From NCBI GenBank assembly GCA_964237235.1, contig CAXSGY010000028.1, forward strand, positions 5,268 to 69,267: DNA of 64,000 bases. The letters are read 5' to 3'. The notes under the pieces are model-generated. The model searched no databases. It saw only the letters and a list, made by a program, of their open reading frames with translations, and was not told where the DNA came from. Shown piece by piece: positions 1 through 10,300 of the stretch. How positions within the stretch are numbered: the stretch's first letter is position 1; every line of letters begins with the position of its first letter. Origin of the DNA: GCA-002050365 sp964237235 (GTDB lineage Bacteria; Acidobacteriota; Blastocatellia; Pyrinomonadales; Pyrinomonadaceae). A program made the translations under genes and the position numbers.

Positions 1-32
1 AATTGTTTACCTCGAAGATAAGGAAAATACAT
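1..32 (-). CDS. Beta family protein (sce7725-type), N-terminal fragment cut by window edge
   Basis: An ATG at 32 on the minus strand opens a frame reading MYFPYLRGKQ before the window ends. That decapeptide matches the usual N-terminus of 'beta family' proteins (Pfam Beta_protein), which are normally encoded directly after an sce7726-family gene, and that is the order here: the sce7726 stop is only 6 bases upstream. The biochemical role of the family is not established; it is generally treated as an accessory or defence gene. Only ten codons are visible, so the call rests on the N-terminal motif plus synteny. Confidence 0.7.
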   Translation of the reverse strand, partial: MYFPYLRGKQ

Positions 33-38
33 AGTTTT

Positions 39-902
39 TTATATTTTTGTATTCAAAAATGCATACAAAATTTCATACTCTGAATCGGATAAATTAAGCG
101 TATAGCAAATATGCTTTAGCTCCTTTGGAGTTCTTTCTGACTTAAGCAAATTAGGACATTTTATATTCCTTTGTTTTAATTTCTCACGAGCTTGTGATTG
201 AAATATTTTTATATCTATTCCCTTAATCAGCTGTAAGCATTCCTTGAACATCAGAGTATTTGGAACATTCGGAACATGTCCGTAAAATTCTTTGATTATT
301 TGAAAATACTCACCTTGTCTCAGAGTTCTGAATATAGTTGTGTGGTCAAAGTTGTCTGTGAAATCCATTGCTTCTTTACAGGTTTTTAAGGATTTTTTTT
401 CGGTAAGCTCAATAATTCCTACAGAAGTATTTTTCAACTTTTCTAAAAGCCTGTCAGTATTTTTAGAACCGATAACTACATAAACTTTATTCGCAAATTT
501 TTGATAATCCTCAATTTGTTTTTCTAGTTTATGAAATCCGTCTAAATCAGTTTTAATTTCAAAGATACGAATGTCTCCATTAAGAAGCACAAAGTCTGAT
601 TTTGAACTACCAACCTTAAACTCATTTAAGACAGTTGTGGTTTTAAGACTGTATTTGGCTAATAGTTTTTGATTCAATAGAGCATTTTTGAAAATATATT
701 CGCTTCTGTAACTTTTTTCCAGCTGACTATACAAAAATTCTAAAACGACAGAAAAATTCTCGGCTTTATAATTTTCGAGGTATCTCTCAACTCTATCAAT
801 AAAGATTGCCGAATCAGAATTTCTTAGGAGTGCGCGAAATTTTGATGGAGTAAAAATTTGCGACAGGCTTCTTAAGTTGGAATTATTCCTTAAAGTAATC
901 AT
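39..902 (-). CDS. sce7726 family protein, PD-(D/E)XK nuclease-like
   Basis: The 287-aa protein fits the sce7726 family. Around residues 95-118 an Asp followed by a Glu-x-Lys strand (SDFVLLNG, then FEIKTDLD) has the spacing of a PD-(D/E)XK nuclease core, and the next strand reads VYVVIGSK. The C-terminal half is basic and helical. Members of this family are paired with a beta-family protein, whose start follows 6 bases downstream, so the two are probably co-translated. Base composition is clearly more AT-rich than the host genes further right, suggesting horizontal acquisition. Nuclease activity is inferred from the fold signature and has not been shown for this protein. I know of no agreed biological function. 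Confidence 0.75.
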   Translation of the reverse strand: MITLRNNSNLRSLSQIFTPSKFRALLRNSDSAIFIDRVERYLENYKAENFSVVLEFLYSQLEKSYRSEYIFKNALLNQKLLAKYSLKTTTVLNEFKVGSSKSDFVLLNGDIRIFEIKTDLDGFHKLEKQIEDYQKFANKVYVVIGSKNTDRLLEKLKNTSVGIIELTEKKSLKTCKEAMDFTDNFDHTTIFRTLRQGEYFQIIKEFYGHVPNVPNTLMFKECLQLIKGIDIKIFQSQAREKLKQRNIKCPNLLKSERTPKELKHICYTLNLSDSEYEILYAFLNTKI

Positions 903-1047
903 TTTTATGAAAGTGATTGCTTGAACATTTAATTACTGTTGACTATTTCAAAAAATTGAAAACTACTTCAAAGTGAAGACAGTCTTTTCATACCAATAAT
1001 AGATATAGAATGTCAAGGAATGCTACTGAGTTTTCATTGATTAAAAT

Positions 1048-1197
1048 TTATACTGGCAAAATTAAATGAACTGAACGGTATCCACCGCCAAAAATACTTT
1101 GATAACTAAAAAAGTCATTTCCACGCTGAATGTCTCGTAGATTTTTTACTGCTTCAAGCCAAGTCATAGTACGACACTTATATAAAGTTGATTCCAT
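1048..1197 (-). CDS. Small ORF (49 aa) upstream of the sce7726 gene
   Basis: A 49-codon frame starts at ATG 1197, preceded by an AGAGGT-type ribosome site about 8 bases upstream, and stops at 1048. It begins MESTLYKCRTMTWLEAVKNL and has a glycine-rich tail (FGGGYRSVHL). It lies 145 bases upstream of the sce7726 gene on the same strand. I do not recognise a family. The good ribosome site and balanced composition favour a real small gene, possibly a third member of the locus, but it could also be a remnant. Confidence 0.4.
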   Translation of the reverse strand: MESTLYKCRTMTWLEAVKNLRDIQRGNDFFSYQSIFGGGYRSVHLILPV

Positions 1198-1331
1198 TAT
1201 TTTCTACCTCTTAGAATCCATTATAATTATATACTTAGCAACTATTTGACAAAATTTCACGAATAAAAGATTATCTCTTTTGAAGAGATTGAGGCGTTTG
1301 AAAATCGAGTGCGCTTCAATCTCCTACAATT

Positions 1332-1547
1332 TTGTTTCACACCTTTTTTGAGCCTCAATCTCTGATTTACTCAGTCCAAACCACAAATTATTTTCCCATA
1401 AAATTTAACCGAAATCTTGGGGATGCTGTCTTCGCTTTATTTTGCCCTGATGATGCGGATATTCTCACAACAAATGTTAAAGACCACAAACCGCTCGCCG
1501 AGGCGTTGAGTAAAACAGCCTTATCACCTGAAGAAATCTTGAAATAG
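1332..1547 (+). pseudogene. Possible remnant of a PIN-type protein
   Basis: A 71-codon frame whose second half (DADILTTNVKDHKPLAEAL) resembles the C-terminal strand-helix region of PIN-domain toxins, where an acidic residue and a TTN stretch precede the last helix. There is no N-terminal PIN core with its first catalytic Asp and no clear ribosome site. The upstream bases 1291-1323 form a 10-bp hairpin with one mismatch. I treat it as a gene fragment at most. The remainder of 1198-1600 shows only AT-rich sequence and short hairpins. Confidence 0.22.
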
Positions 1548-1600
1548 TTGCAGAAAAATTAATTTCCATCCCCAAAATTTTCCGCTATCCTGCGCAAATT

Positions 1601-1637
1601 AAAAAACCCGCTTTCAATCAAACGAAGCAGGTTTTTT
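1601..1637. terminator. Bidirectional hairpin terminator at the left end of the phage-like element
   Basis: The arms at 1601-1613 and 1625-1637 pair over 13 bases with one C:A mismatch around an 11-base loop. One arm begins with six A and the other ends with six T, so it can act in either direction. It lies just beyond the last gene of the minus-strand element and marks its approximate left limit. Confidence 0.6.
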
Positions 1638-1717
1638 AGTTTTCATTTCAAAGAAAATCAATTACCGATACTTTTCAATCGCTTCCTGATATTTTTGACG
1701 CTCTTTGTTTTCCCTGT

Positions 1718-4396
1718 TTACCGCTTCCGGTATTTCTCGTCCCTAATTCTTTGCAACTCGATTACTTCGTCCGAATCATAAGGACTCGCCACAATTTTAT
1801 TATTTCGACGCGCCGCCTGATAAATCTCAATGCTCTTTTGCAGAATCGCTTTATCTTTCGGATTTTTCGCCTGATTTAATTTTTTCTCGATCAGAGGTAA
1901 AAGTCTGCCCTGCGAGTATTCGGCGTTATCGAATATCTCCGCAATATCGGCGGCATCAGTGGCGCGCTTCATTGTCGCCGCCTGCTGCTCGTAATCGGTC
2001 GCTTCCGGTGTTAAGGATTGCAGTTTTTCATCTATTTCCGCGACGCTCAAGTTTTTCGCCCGATCATAGATTGAGCCGCGCCGCCGGTCTTCGACGTTGT
2101 AGCTTTGGCGGTAATCGTTGAATGGATTGTCGGGACGAATCTTCGCGTCTTCGCGCGCTCCGACATCGTTGATGATGTCGTCGGTAATCGAGCCGTAATT
2201 CCAGCCCGGATCAACCGGCAACTCAAACCGCGGATCAATGTCTTCGTAAACGAATCCGCGCCGGTCGGTGTCCGCGAACTTCTTGATTTTATTCGACGGA
2301 TTTTTCGTCGCCGGTGTGACGGGCAGCGCGCTCTGCGGTTTGTTTTCCTTGGTCACTTGCAGCGGATCAACGGCGCGCGCCGCCCGCCGCCAGATGTCGC
2401 CGCGCTCCGCATCGCCGCCAAGAGCCGAGTCCGATGCGGGCAGATACTCGCGCAGCCACGGCAATTTTATTAAATACTGCGCGGCGAAGCCTTCTTCCCA
2501 GTATTTGCGCGGTTTCTCGTCGAGAACTTCGCCGATCTCCTGCAAGATTTTCAGATTCAGCAGCGGTGTCATCGAGTTTGCCTTGCTTCCCGCCCACGAT
2601 GCCCAATCGTTTTTGGTGAATTCGTTGCTCGTCAGCGGATTCAATGAAGTGACATCTTTGCCGAAGCGTTCCGCCATCGCCGAAGCCCGGTCGAGCGGCT
2701 TGCCCGGTCGCTCGAACTGCTCGAATAAATTCAGACTCATCTTGAAGGCGTTGCCGAACGGATTATAAGCGTACGGAAAACGATAACCGAAAATGGAAAT
2801 CGAATTGTCGGGAATGCCGGCGGCGCGCTTTTGTTTCGACTTTTCCTTTTCGTCCGTGTAATCGGTTGTGCCGACGGCTTTGATGATGCCGTAGATCACG
2901 CCGAGCAGCATCAAGCTGCCGACCGTCGCGCCGAAGCCCGCGCGCCCGGCGGCTTCGGCAAACGCGCGATTCTCGAACTCGGAGAATTTCAGATCGGCGT
3001 AAGCGTCTTCGGATTCCCAATCTCCCTTTTGAACGCCGTCCACGACCCGCCGTTCGGCAACGGCTTTCTCGCTTAATCGTTGACGTTCCGCAACATATTT
3101 ATCGCGGTTGCTCGTCCAGCCGTCGAGCCATTTGCTGCGCGCGGTTTTGATGTCCGCGATGCGTTCCTGCTTAAATTTGTCGGTGAAGACTTTCGAGTTC
3201 TTTGTGTCTTCGATCAACTGCTCGAATTCTTTGATCCGCGCTTTTTTCTGATTGGCGAGCCGCGCGGTTTTCGCGTCCGTTTCCTGATTAAACGCTTTAT
3301 CCTGATTGCCGCGGACCGCCGCTAATCTTTTGACGATTTTGGCGCGCCTGCCGCCTTCGTTCTCGACGAAGCTCTGCCGTTCGAGCGACTGCCCGATGCG
3401 GTAGAACTTGAAGGCTGCCGCCGCGATGCCGGTCGGGGCAAAATATTCGAGCGTGCGAAAGCCGACGTTCGACGGCGTGGATAAAAACGGCGCGATCTGT
3501 CCGGTTCCGAGATACGCGGCTGATCCGACGTATTTGGCGATTTTGCGTTCGGTCGCGCCCGGGATAATCCGACTCTGCGCTTTTTCATCAATTAAAAACC
3601 GGCGGAACTTGTCGTAAGTCTGCGTGACGGCGTTCGGATTCTGAAACGTGACGACCTCGGCGTAGCGTTCGGCGACATCCGCGATTAATCTCGACGGATC
3701 ATCGCGCAAATCCGTCATCTTTCTTTTCCAATCCGCATCGAGACCGGCGGCGTTCCTGAGAGCGTTGGCGATGCCGCGCTTATCTTTCGAGGCTTCGAGG
3801 CGCGCGAGTCCGCTTTTCTCGCTCGTGCGGGCGAAGGCTTTGAACGGACGATCAACGCCGGTGACGACTCTTTTGGTCGCTTCGATAATGACATCAATCA
3901 GCGGCACGCCGGTATTTCTGACGAAGCTGCTTTTCTTGTCGGCGACGTTCATATCCACGCGCGAAGATTCCTGTTCGTCAACGCCTTTGAGAAGCGCGGT
4001 AATTACGCCCTGGTCGCCGACGAAACCGCCGCGAAAGAAACCGCCTTTGCCGACAAAGCCGTGGTAAATATCGCGCAAGGACAAACCGGGCGTGGTTCTC
4101 TGTTTCGCCTTCGGATTCAAAATATCGGCGGTCGCCATCAGCGGTTTCGCCAACTGCTCGAAGACGATGTTGGAAGTGTTGCCGACGACGTTCGTTTTGA
4201 CGACGCTCAAGCCGGCGAGATAACCGGTGCGAAGGATATTCATCGCGGCTTCGGTCGGCGAGACATCGCGTTTGCCGTCGTAGATGTAGGAGACGATTGT
4301 GCGGACGGCGGATTCGGTTTCCGCTTCGATGTTGTCGGGGTCGAGTTCTTCGCTCGTCGGTTTTTTATAGAGCGGCGCGGAAGAATCGCGCGGCAT
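1718..4396 (-). CDS. Probable separate gene: LPD38-type large polyvalent-associated protein (about 892 aa)
   Basis: If the frame break at 4596-4599 is real, translation of the second half would begin at ATG 4396, which overlaps the TAA of the alternative frame as TAATG, a typical coupled stop-start. The product starts MPRDSSAPLYKKPTSEEL. It contains a long basic coiled-coil region, one strong membrane segment, then a PFGNAFKM-type stretch as in LPD38 domains, which close many phage polyvalent proteins. The annotated end may also be false: past the stop, a -1 frame continues as coding-like sequence to a TAA at 1662, adding PEAVNRENKERQKYQEAI, as if one A were missing in the run near 1731. Same bases as the second half of the giant ORF entry. 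Confidence 0.5.
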   Translation of the reverse strand: MPRDSSAPLYKKPTSEELDPDNIEAETESAVRTIVSYIYDGKRDVSPTEAAMNILRTGYLAGLSVVKTNVVGNTSNIVFEQLAKPLMATADILNPKAKQRTTPGLSLRDIYHGFVGKGGFFRGGFVGDQGVITALLKGVDEQESSRVDMNVADKKSSFVRNTGVPLIDVIIEATKRVVTGVDRPFKAFARTSEKSGLARLEASKDKRGIANALRNAAGLDADWKRKMTDLRDDPSRLIADVAERYAEVVTFQNPNAVTQTYDKFRRFLIDEKAQSRIIPGATERKIAKYVGSAAYLGTGQIAPFLSTPSNVGFRTLEYFAPTGIAAAAFKFYRIGQSLERQSFVENEGGRRAKIVKRLAAVRGNQDKAFNQETDAKTARLANQKKARIKEFEQLIEDTKNSKVFTDKFKQERIADIKTARSKWLDGWTSNRDKYVAERQRLSEKAVAERRVVDGVQKGDWESEDAYADLKFSEFENRAFAEAAGRAGFGATVGSLMLLGVIYGIIKAVGTTDYTDEKEKSKQKRAAGIPDNSISIFGYRFPYAYNPFGNAFKMSLNLFEQFERPGKPLDRASAMAERFGKDVTSLNPLTSNEFTKNDWASWAGSKANSMTPLLNLKILQEIGEVLDEKPRKYWEEGFAAQYLIKLPWLREYLPASDSALGGDAERGDIWRRAARAVDPLQVTKENKPQSALPVTPATKNPSNKIKKFADTDRRGFVYEDIDPRFELPVDPGWNYGSITDDIINDVGAREDAKIRPDNPFNDYRQSYNVEDRRRGSIYDRAKNLSVAEIDEKLQSLTPEATDYEQQAATMKRATDAADIAEIFDNAEYSQGRLLPLIEKKLNQAKNPKDKAILQKSIEIYQAARRNNKIVASPYDSDEVIELQRIRDEKYRKR

Positions 4397-7300
4397 TAAG
4401 GATTGATTTGCTTCTCCAAACGGCTCCAGAAATCCTCTTCCGAGATTTGCGGATTGCCGTCCAAAATATCTATCGCTTTCGATGCGGCTTCTCTGCCCTG
4501 CTCTTTCATCACCTTGCCTTTCAAAAGAAAGTTGCGGTATTGCTGCGGAGTCAGACGATTCTTGATTTCCTGCATTTCGTTGAAGCTTTCGCTCCTTTTC
4601 TCGTTGTTTGGCATAATCGGAAAATTCCTTACCTATTTCATTAATAGATGAAAATTCTTGTTCGATTTGTTCAGCCGTTGCGCCGTTATCCAAAACATTT
4701 TCCAGATACTCGAGCTGCAACGCTTTTTTCTGTTTTTGATTTAGTCCGGTTTCGGTTTCGTCCGGCACAAAAGTTTTTGCAATAACTTCCATTGCCGTCG
4801 AACCATCGTGCGCTTGTCTATACGCGCCGCGGCGTAAATTCGCCATCGCCGCTAAACCGTCGGGATTGTTTTGAACGACTTGTCTGCCAATCGAATGTGC
4901 CAGTCCGACACGAAAATCAGCGCGGTGCGCGCGCTCTTCGGCGACGGCTTCGGGCAAACCGCCCGGCGCATCGTAGCTCGTTGAAATCTGCACGAGGTCG
5001 CCGTGCTTTTTATCAATCGCCGAATTGAAATCGCGCAGAAAAGCGTTCGCCCGTCGCCGGTCGTCGTGATCGGACATTGCGCCGAGGTTTTTTTGCAGAA
5101 CGGCGGCGACCGCTTCGACGTGGCGCGGATTAAGATAAGAACCGAAAAACGCGCCGAGATTTTCGTTGTCAAAAGCGGCGCGGTGCGCGCGACGAACGAT
5201 TTCGGTCGCTTCCGGGTTGGTATAGATCGCGCCGTCGCCCCGATCTATGATTTTCGCCTGTTTGAGTAATTCTTCGGGCGCGTCATTGCTCTTAGCCAGG
5301 ACGGTCAGTTTTCTGTTGAGTTTGGTCCCGTCTTCTCTGCTTTTAATATCAACCGGCAGCGAATACGCCGGACGGTTTTCTAATCTATTCTGCCGAGATT
5401 CTGCGGTGCGTCTTGATTCTGCTTGTCGAGCTTGCGAAGCATCAGCATCACTTTCCTGACGTGCGCCGGATTCGATTTCTCGCCCTTGATTTTGGTTGAA
5501 TAAGCCGACTTGATCGGGCTTGACATCGGTGTTTTGCTCATAAGATTTGACGGCTCCCTCAAATACGGATTCTACGCTTGGTTTGTCGTTTCTGCCAAAC
5601 AAATTTTGCTGATTCGGATTGCCGACGGCTTCCACCGCCGCGAGATAATTGTCGAGAATTGAGCGAATGGCTTTCGGCGAGCGTTTATGTGCGTCGAAGA
5701 CCTGCATCACGCGCGTTTGAAACGGAGTGGTTTCCGCGCCGAACAAATTTCCCTGCTGAATATATTCTTCGACCGTTCCGCCCGAATCCTTGAGACTCGC
5801 ATACTTTTCCATTGACTTTGCCAGGTCGGAGGCGATGTCGAATTCTTTGTAGCGCGCGCCGGATTTTGCCGCTTCTCTGAGCGTTGCCAGTTGTCCGGCT
5901 TTTGCCAGTAAACCGTTCGTAATATTTTTGACGTTATTGTCGGTTGATTCGGACATTCGCTGAATCGCCGTCAATCCGGCTTCCGAGTCACCGAACGCGC
6001 GGGCGAAAATCGCATTTCTGACGCGGGCAACGCCTTCCTGTGAAAGCGAGCCGTCGGGCATCTGCAAAGTTCCGCGCTCAGTTGACGGAACGGTTTCGAC
6101 GAAATCGCGCACGAAATCTCTGTTCGCTGCGCCGTGAATCGTGCCGTCGTCGGACGCGACGAACTTATTCATCAAATCTGGCGGCAATCTTTCGGCATCT
6201 GATTTTGCCCGTTCGGTCGCCGACATTTGCGCGGTCGCCGACTCATTCGCTTCTTTGGCGAAGTTCGGCAAATCCTTAATTTCGTTTGGATTCAAAACTC
6301 CGACGTAAACCGGCTGCTTCGCATCGCTCGCACCTTTCGATTTAGCGAAGTCGGCATATTTTTGAGAATTTTCGTTACCCAAATTATAGGCTTCACGAAT
6401 GCCTTCGGTTCTTCCGTTGCCGGAGATGACGGCATATTTTGTTTGACCGTCGGGCATCTTGACCGGAGCGACGAGCGGGCGACCGTCGGACGCTTTCGGG
6501 CTGTCACCTAAAAACTCTGGATTGAGCTTTCCGGCAATCTCGGAAATCTGCGCTTTTGACGCGGCGCGGCTTCTATCTCTCGGTTGGAATTCCGGTGGAT
6601 AATTTTCGTCGAGCGAAGTCAACAAATCCGTCGAATCTACAACTTTCGGCTCAATCGCCGCTTTCGTGCCGCGCTCGGTGAAGACGTTTAATTGTTCGGC
6701 TAAATTTGGACGTGCCGCGTAGTCAACTTTCGCCTTTGGTTTCTCGGTTTCCGCTTCCTGCAATTTTTGCTGCGGTAAATCAGTGTAAGTTTTCTCTACC
6801 GAATTTTGAGCGGGTTGATCTAATAAATTATTAGAATGCTCCTGCAAATTATTAGAGTTTCGGTGGGAGTCAGAACTACTTATTTCCGAATCAGAACTTG
6901 GTGTTTCATTTTCAAGCGCACTGCGCTGTAACTTAATCGGCTCTTTCGGCGTTTCAACTTCCGCCGCGCGGTCAAATAAAGATTTCGACGGAGACGCAGT
7001 TTCGTTGCCGATAAATCGCACGGAATTGTCGGGCAGAATCTCGACCTGTTTTGCCGCATACAAAAGCATTACCGCATCTTCGACATTTCCTTTGTTGTAG
7101 CGCGTCGCCTTTTGCAAATCTTCAATCGAAACGGCGGTTTTCCCTTTCAAATTTTCGGCGACTTTCTGCGCGCGCGTGTCAACCGCCGCTTTTTGCACAG
7201 CTTCGGATTGAGCGACTTCGATACGGCGCGGATTCTCAGCAGCAAGTTCGCGCGGAGTTTGAGAAGTTTCGAGATTCGCGGTCGCCGTTCGGTTATAATT

Positions 7301-10300
7301 CGCAACATCATTACTCGGAACATTGCCCGCCTGATTCGCGTCGAATTCTTCGGCAACCGCTCCGCGCCCAATCTGCTTATTTTTATTTACTCCGACTTCC
7401 GCCGATTCTTTATAAACGCCGTCGGTCGGATCGAGAACCATTTCAAAATCAACGCGGTTCGGGTTTTCGCCGCTTTTGTATTTAACGAGCGACATATTGC
7501 CGGTTTCGTCAATAATGACATCGTGCGACACGCCTTTCGACCAGAATCTGCTCGCTGTGTTGAGTAGTTTTTCTTTGGCAATGGGTAAAAGTTCAAACAA
7601 TGCATTCTGAATGCCTGCCTTGACCGATTGATCCAGCGGCGTGCCGCCGGCGAATTCTATCGCACCCGAGCCGACTCCAACCGTGCCGAGTTTAACGGCG
7701 GTTTGAATCAGCGGACTGGCGGCGACGGATTTTCCTAAAACGCTCGCGGTTGGAAATAATGCGCCGATTGCCGCGCCTTTCGTTCCTTCCTTTTGAATTT
7801 CACGCCATTTATCGCCGCGTCCCGCCGACTGCGAAGCGTGGTCGAGCGACAGACCGATCATTTGTCCGCCCGGCAACTCCGAAAAAGCCGACATTCGCAA
7901 TAAATCAATCGGCGTGCCGCCGATCAAATCCGCCGCCGTTCCTTCCCACGAATCGCCGTTCGTCGTTTGTCCGACAAACCGCATTTCCGAGCCGGTCTTT
8001 GAAAGCCATTTATACGGTTCACCGATGCCCAAAGAATCAAACGGTCGCACAATTCCCGCCGCCGCCTGCATCGTGCGACCGACTCCGCCGTAAGCCGCGC
8101 TCAAAAGGCGCGTGCCGAAGTTTCCTTTGTTTCGTTCGCCGACATCTAAGGCGCGTTGCTCGGCTTCCGGCGACAATTCCAAATCTTTCCGTCTCTGCGC
8201 TTCCTGATAAATTTCGCCTTCGGAAACTTCCGGTGTTTGTCCGTTGTTCTCGATTTGATTGTAAAGACGTTTGCCGGAATCAATAACGCCGGAAATCGGA
8301 TTCAATGCATAACCAGCCGCGCCCTTGACGCTTTCCCAAGCCGTCGGACTATAAAGGCGGCGATTTTCTTCTTCCAAATCCGTCTGCGCTGATTTCACAC
8401 GATCTTCTTCGGCAAGCGAATTTTGCACGTCGGTTCGCAATGATTCTTTTTCGGCAGCGACTTCCGGGCGACGAATTTTAATTTCGTCAATCGTTCCCTG
8501 GCGAACGGTCACAGGCACGGCGGTTTCTTTCCTCAGTTGCTCCGCCGTCAAATCATCATAAGCGGTTCGCTGCGGAACGGTGCGAAAATAAGCGGAGATT
8601 TCTTCGTCGGTAATCGTCGAATCAATTTGTTTGATGGCGACGCGGTTCGCGTAATCGGTTGCTGATTCGCCTGCGGGTTTCTGCGACAAATCAACATTAA
8701 CGATGCCAAGCGATTGCTTGGCGAGATTTTCCGGCGTGCCGGGCGCGTAAGCCTGTTGCTGATTCGATTGTTCGATGGCGACGGTTCGACCGTTTTGAGT
8801 CTGTTTTTGATTTGAAACAGGCGTATTTGTTGGTTGATTCAATTGCGACGGCGCGTTCGTCTTTGCATTTACTGCAACGTCGGAGCCGAAATTTTCATTT
8901 GTTGCCAAATCCTTTTGAAATTGAGCGCGAGCTTCGGGCGAATCGGAAAGATTGGCTTTCTCGAATTTATTTTTATAATCGAGCCACGCTTTGAAATTGT
9001 CATCGCCGGACGATGGCTGCGAATCAATCGCGCCGATTTGATAAGACTCTTTACCGTCCGGTCCGACGCTTTTCGTGGCGATTGTAATTCCGCCTTTATC
9101 GTTGCTCGTGTCACGAACGCGAACTTGATTTGCCTGCAAGCCGGACTGATCGCCGGTCTGCATAAACCTTTTGCCGGATTCGTCGGTTAAAATCAGCGGT
9201 TGTTTCACTCCGCCGATTGTTTCGGCTTCTCTTTTTGTGACGGCATCCTGCGTCGGCAAAACTTCCTGATTTGTCGCGTTCGGATGAGCGGCTAAATCTA
9301 CTTGTTTTTGAGTTTCAATGTTCTGCGGAGAAACGACCGACGAAGTTAATTCCTTACCGTCTTTTTCCGTGCGAAGCGTGATGCCGTCGCTCGTTTGGTT
9401 GCCGACATCTTCGACTTTGCCGATGAGTTGGGCAAAACCGTTTTTCTCGACGTATTTGAAAATATCGGTTGGATTTTTCAGACCGAGTTTGGCGGCTTTC
9501 GCGTTGCTGACGAGCAGATTTCCGTTGGCGGTGTTGGCCGGCGTGAAGGAATCGCGTTGTTCGGACGGTAAATTGGCGAACTGCGACGGATCGGTTAAAA
9601 GCACGGCGGCGCGCGGAGAATTTGCGTCAGCCGCGCTTTTGATTTGTTCGTTGATGGTGAAATCCGATTCCTTGACCGGTGACGGATCGCCGAAAGCGTT
9701 GCCCGCTTCGTTCAGTAAGTCCGAATAATCGGGAATGTCGGGCGATTCGGATTGTCCGCCGAAAGTCGAATTGGCTTCGTTTAATAAATCCGTATAATCC
9801 GGCGCGTCCGAATAATTTTTTGCGCCGGAAAATTTGTTTCTTCCCGAACCTGCATAGTTTTGAGTAATCCGGTCAACATATTCTCTTGTTTCCGCAATAT
9901 TTCGACGGTTTTTTCGTAGTTGTTCAATACCGTAATTATGCCCGGAATTATAACCGGCAAGCGATAATTCGACATCGCCGGTGCGGTCAAGGAGTTTTCG
10001 CATCAACCGCGCCTGTCCGTTAATTGAACTTGCCGGATCATTAACATCTACGCCGAACTCGGCGGCGGTCGCCGGCATAAATTGAGCCACGCCGCGCGCG
10101 CCTTTATTTGAAGTGGCATTATTTCTAAAACCGCTTTCCTGATGACCTTGCGCCCACAAAAGATTCGGATCAACGTCGTGTTCCTGCCCGAATTTCTCAT
10201 AAAGAGAATCTATTTTTTTATCGCCCGTGGTTTTGGTCAACGAAGTATAACCCGCAACTTTAGCTGGCTGCGAAGTCGGCACAGATTTTGTTTTGCGCGG

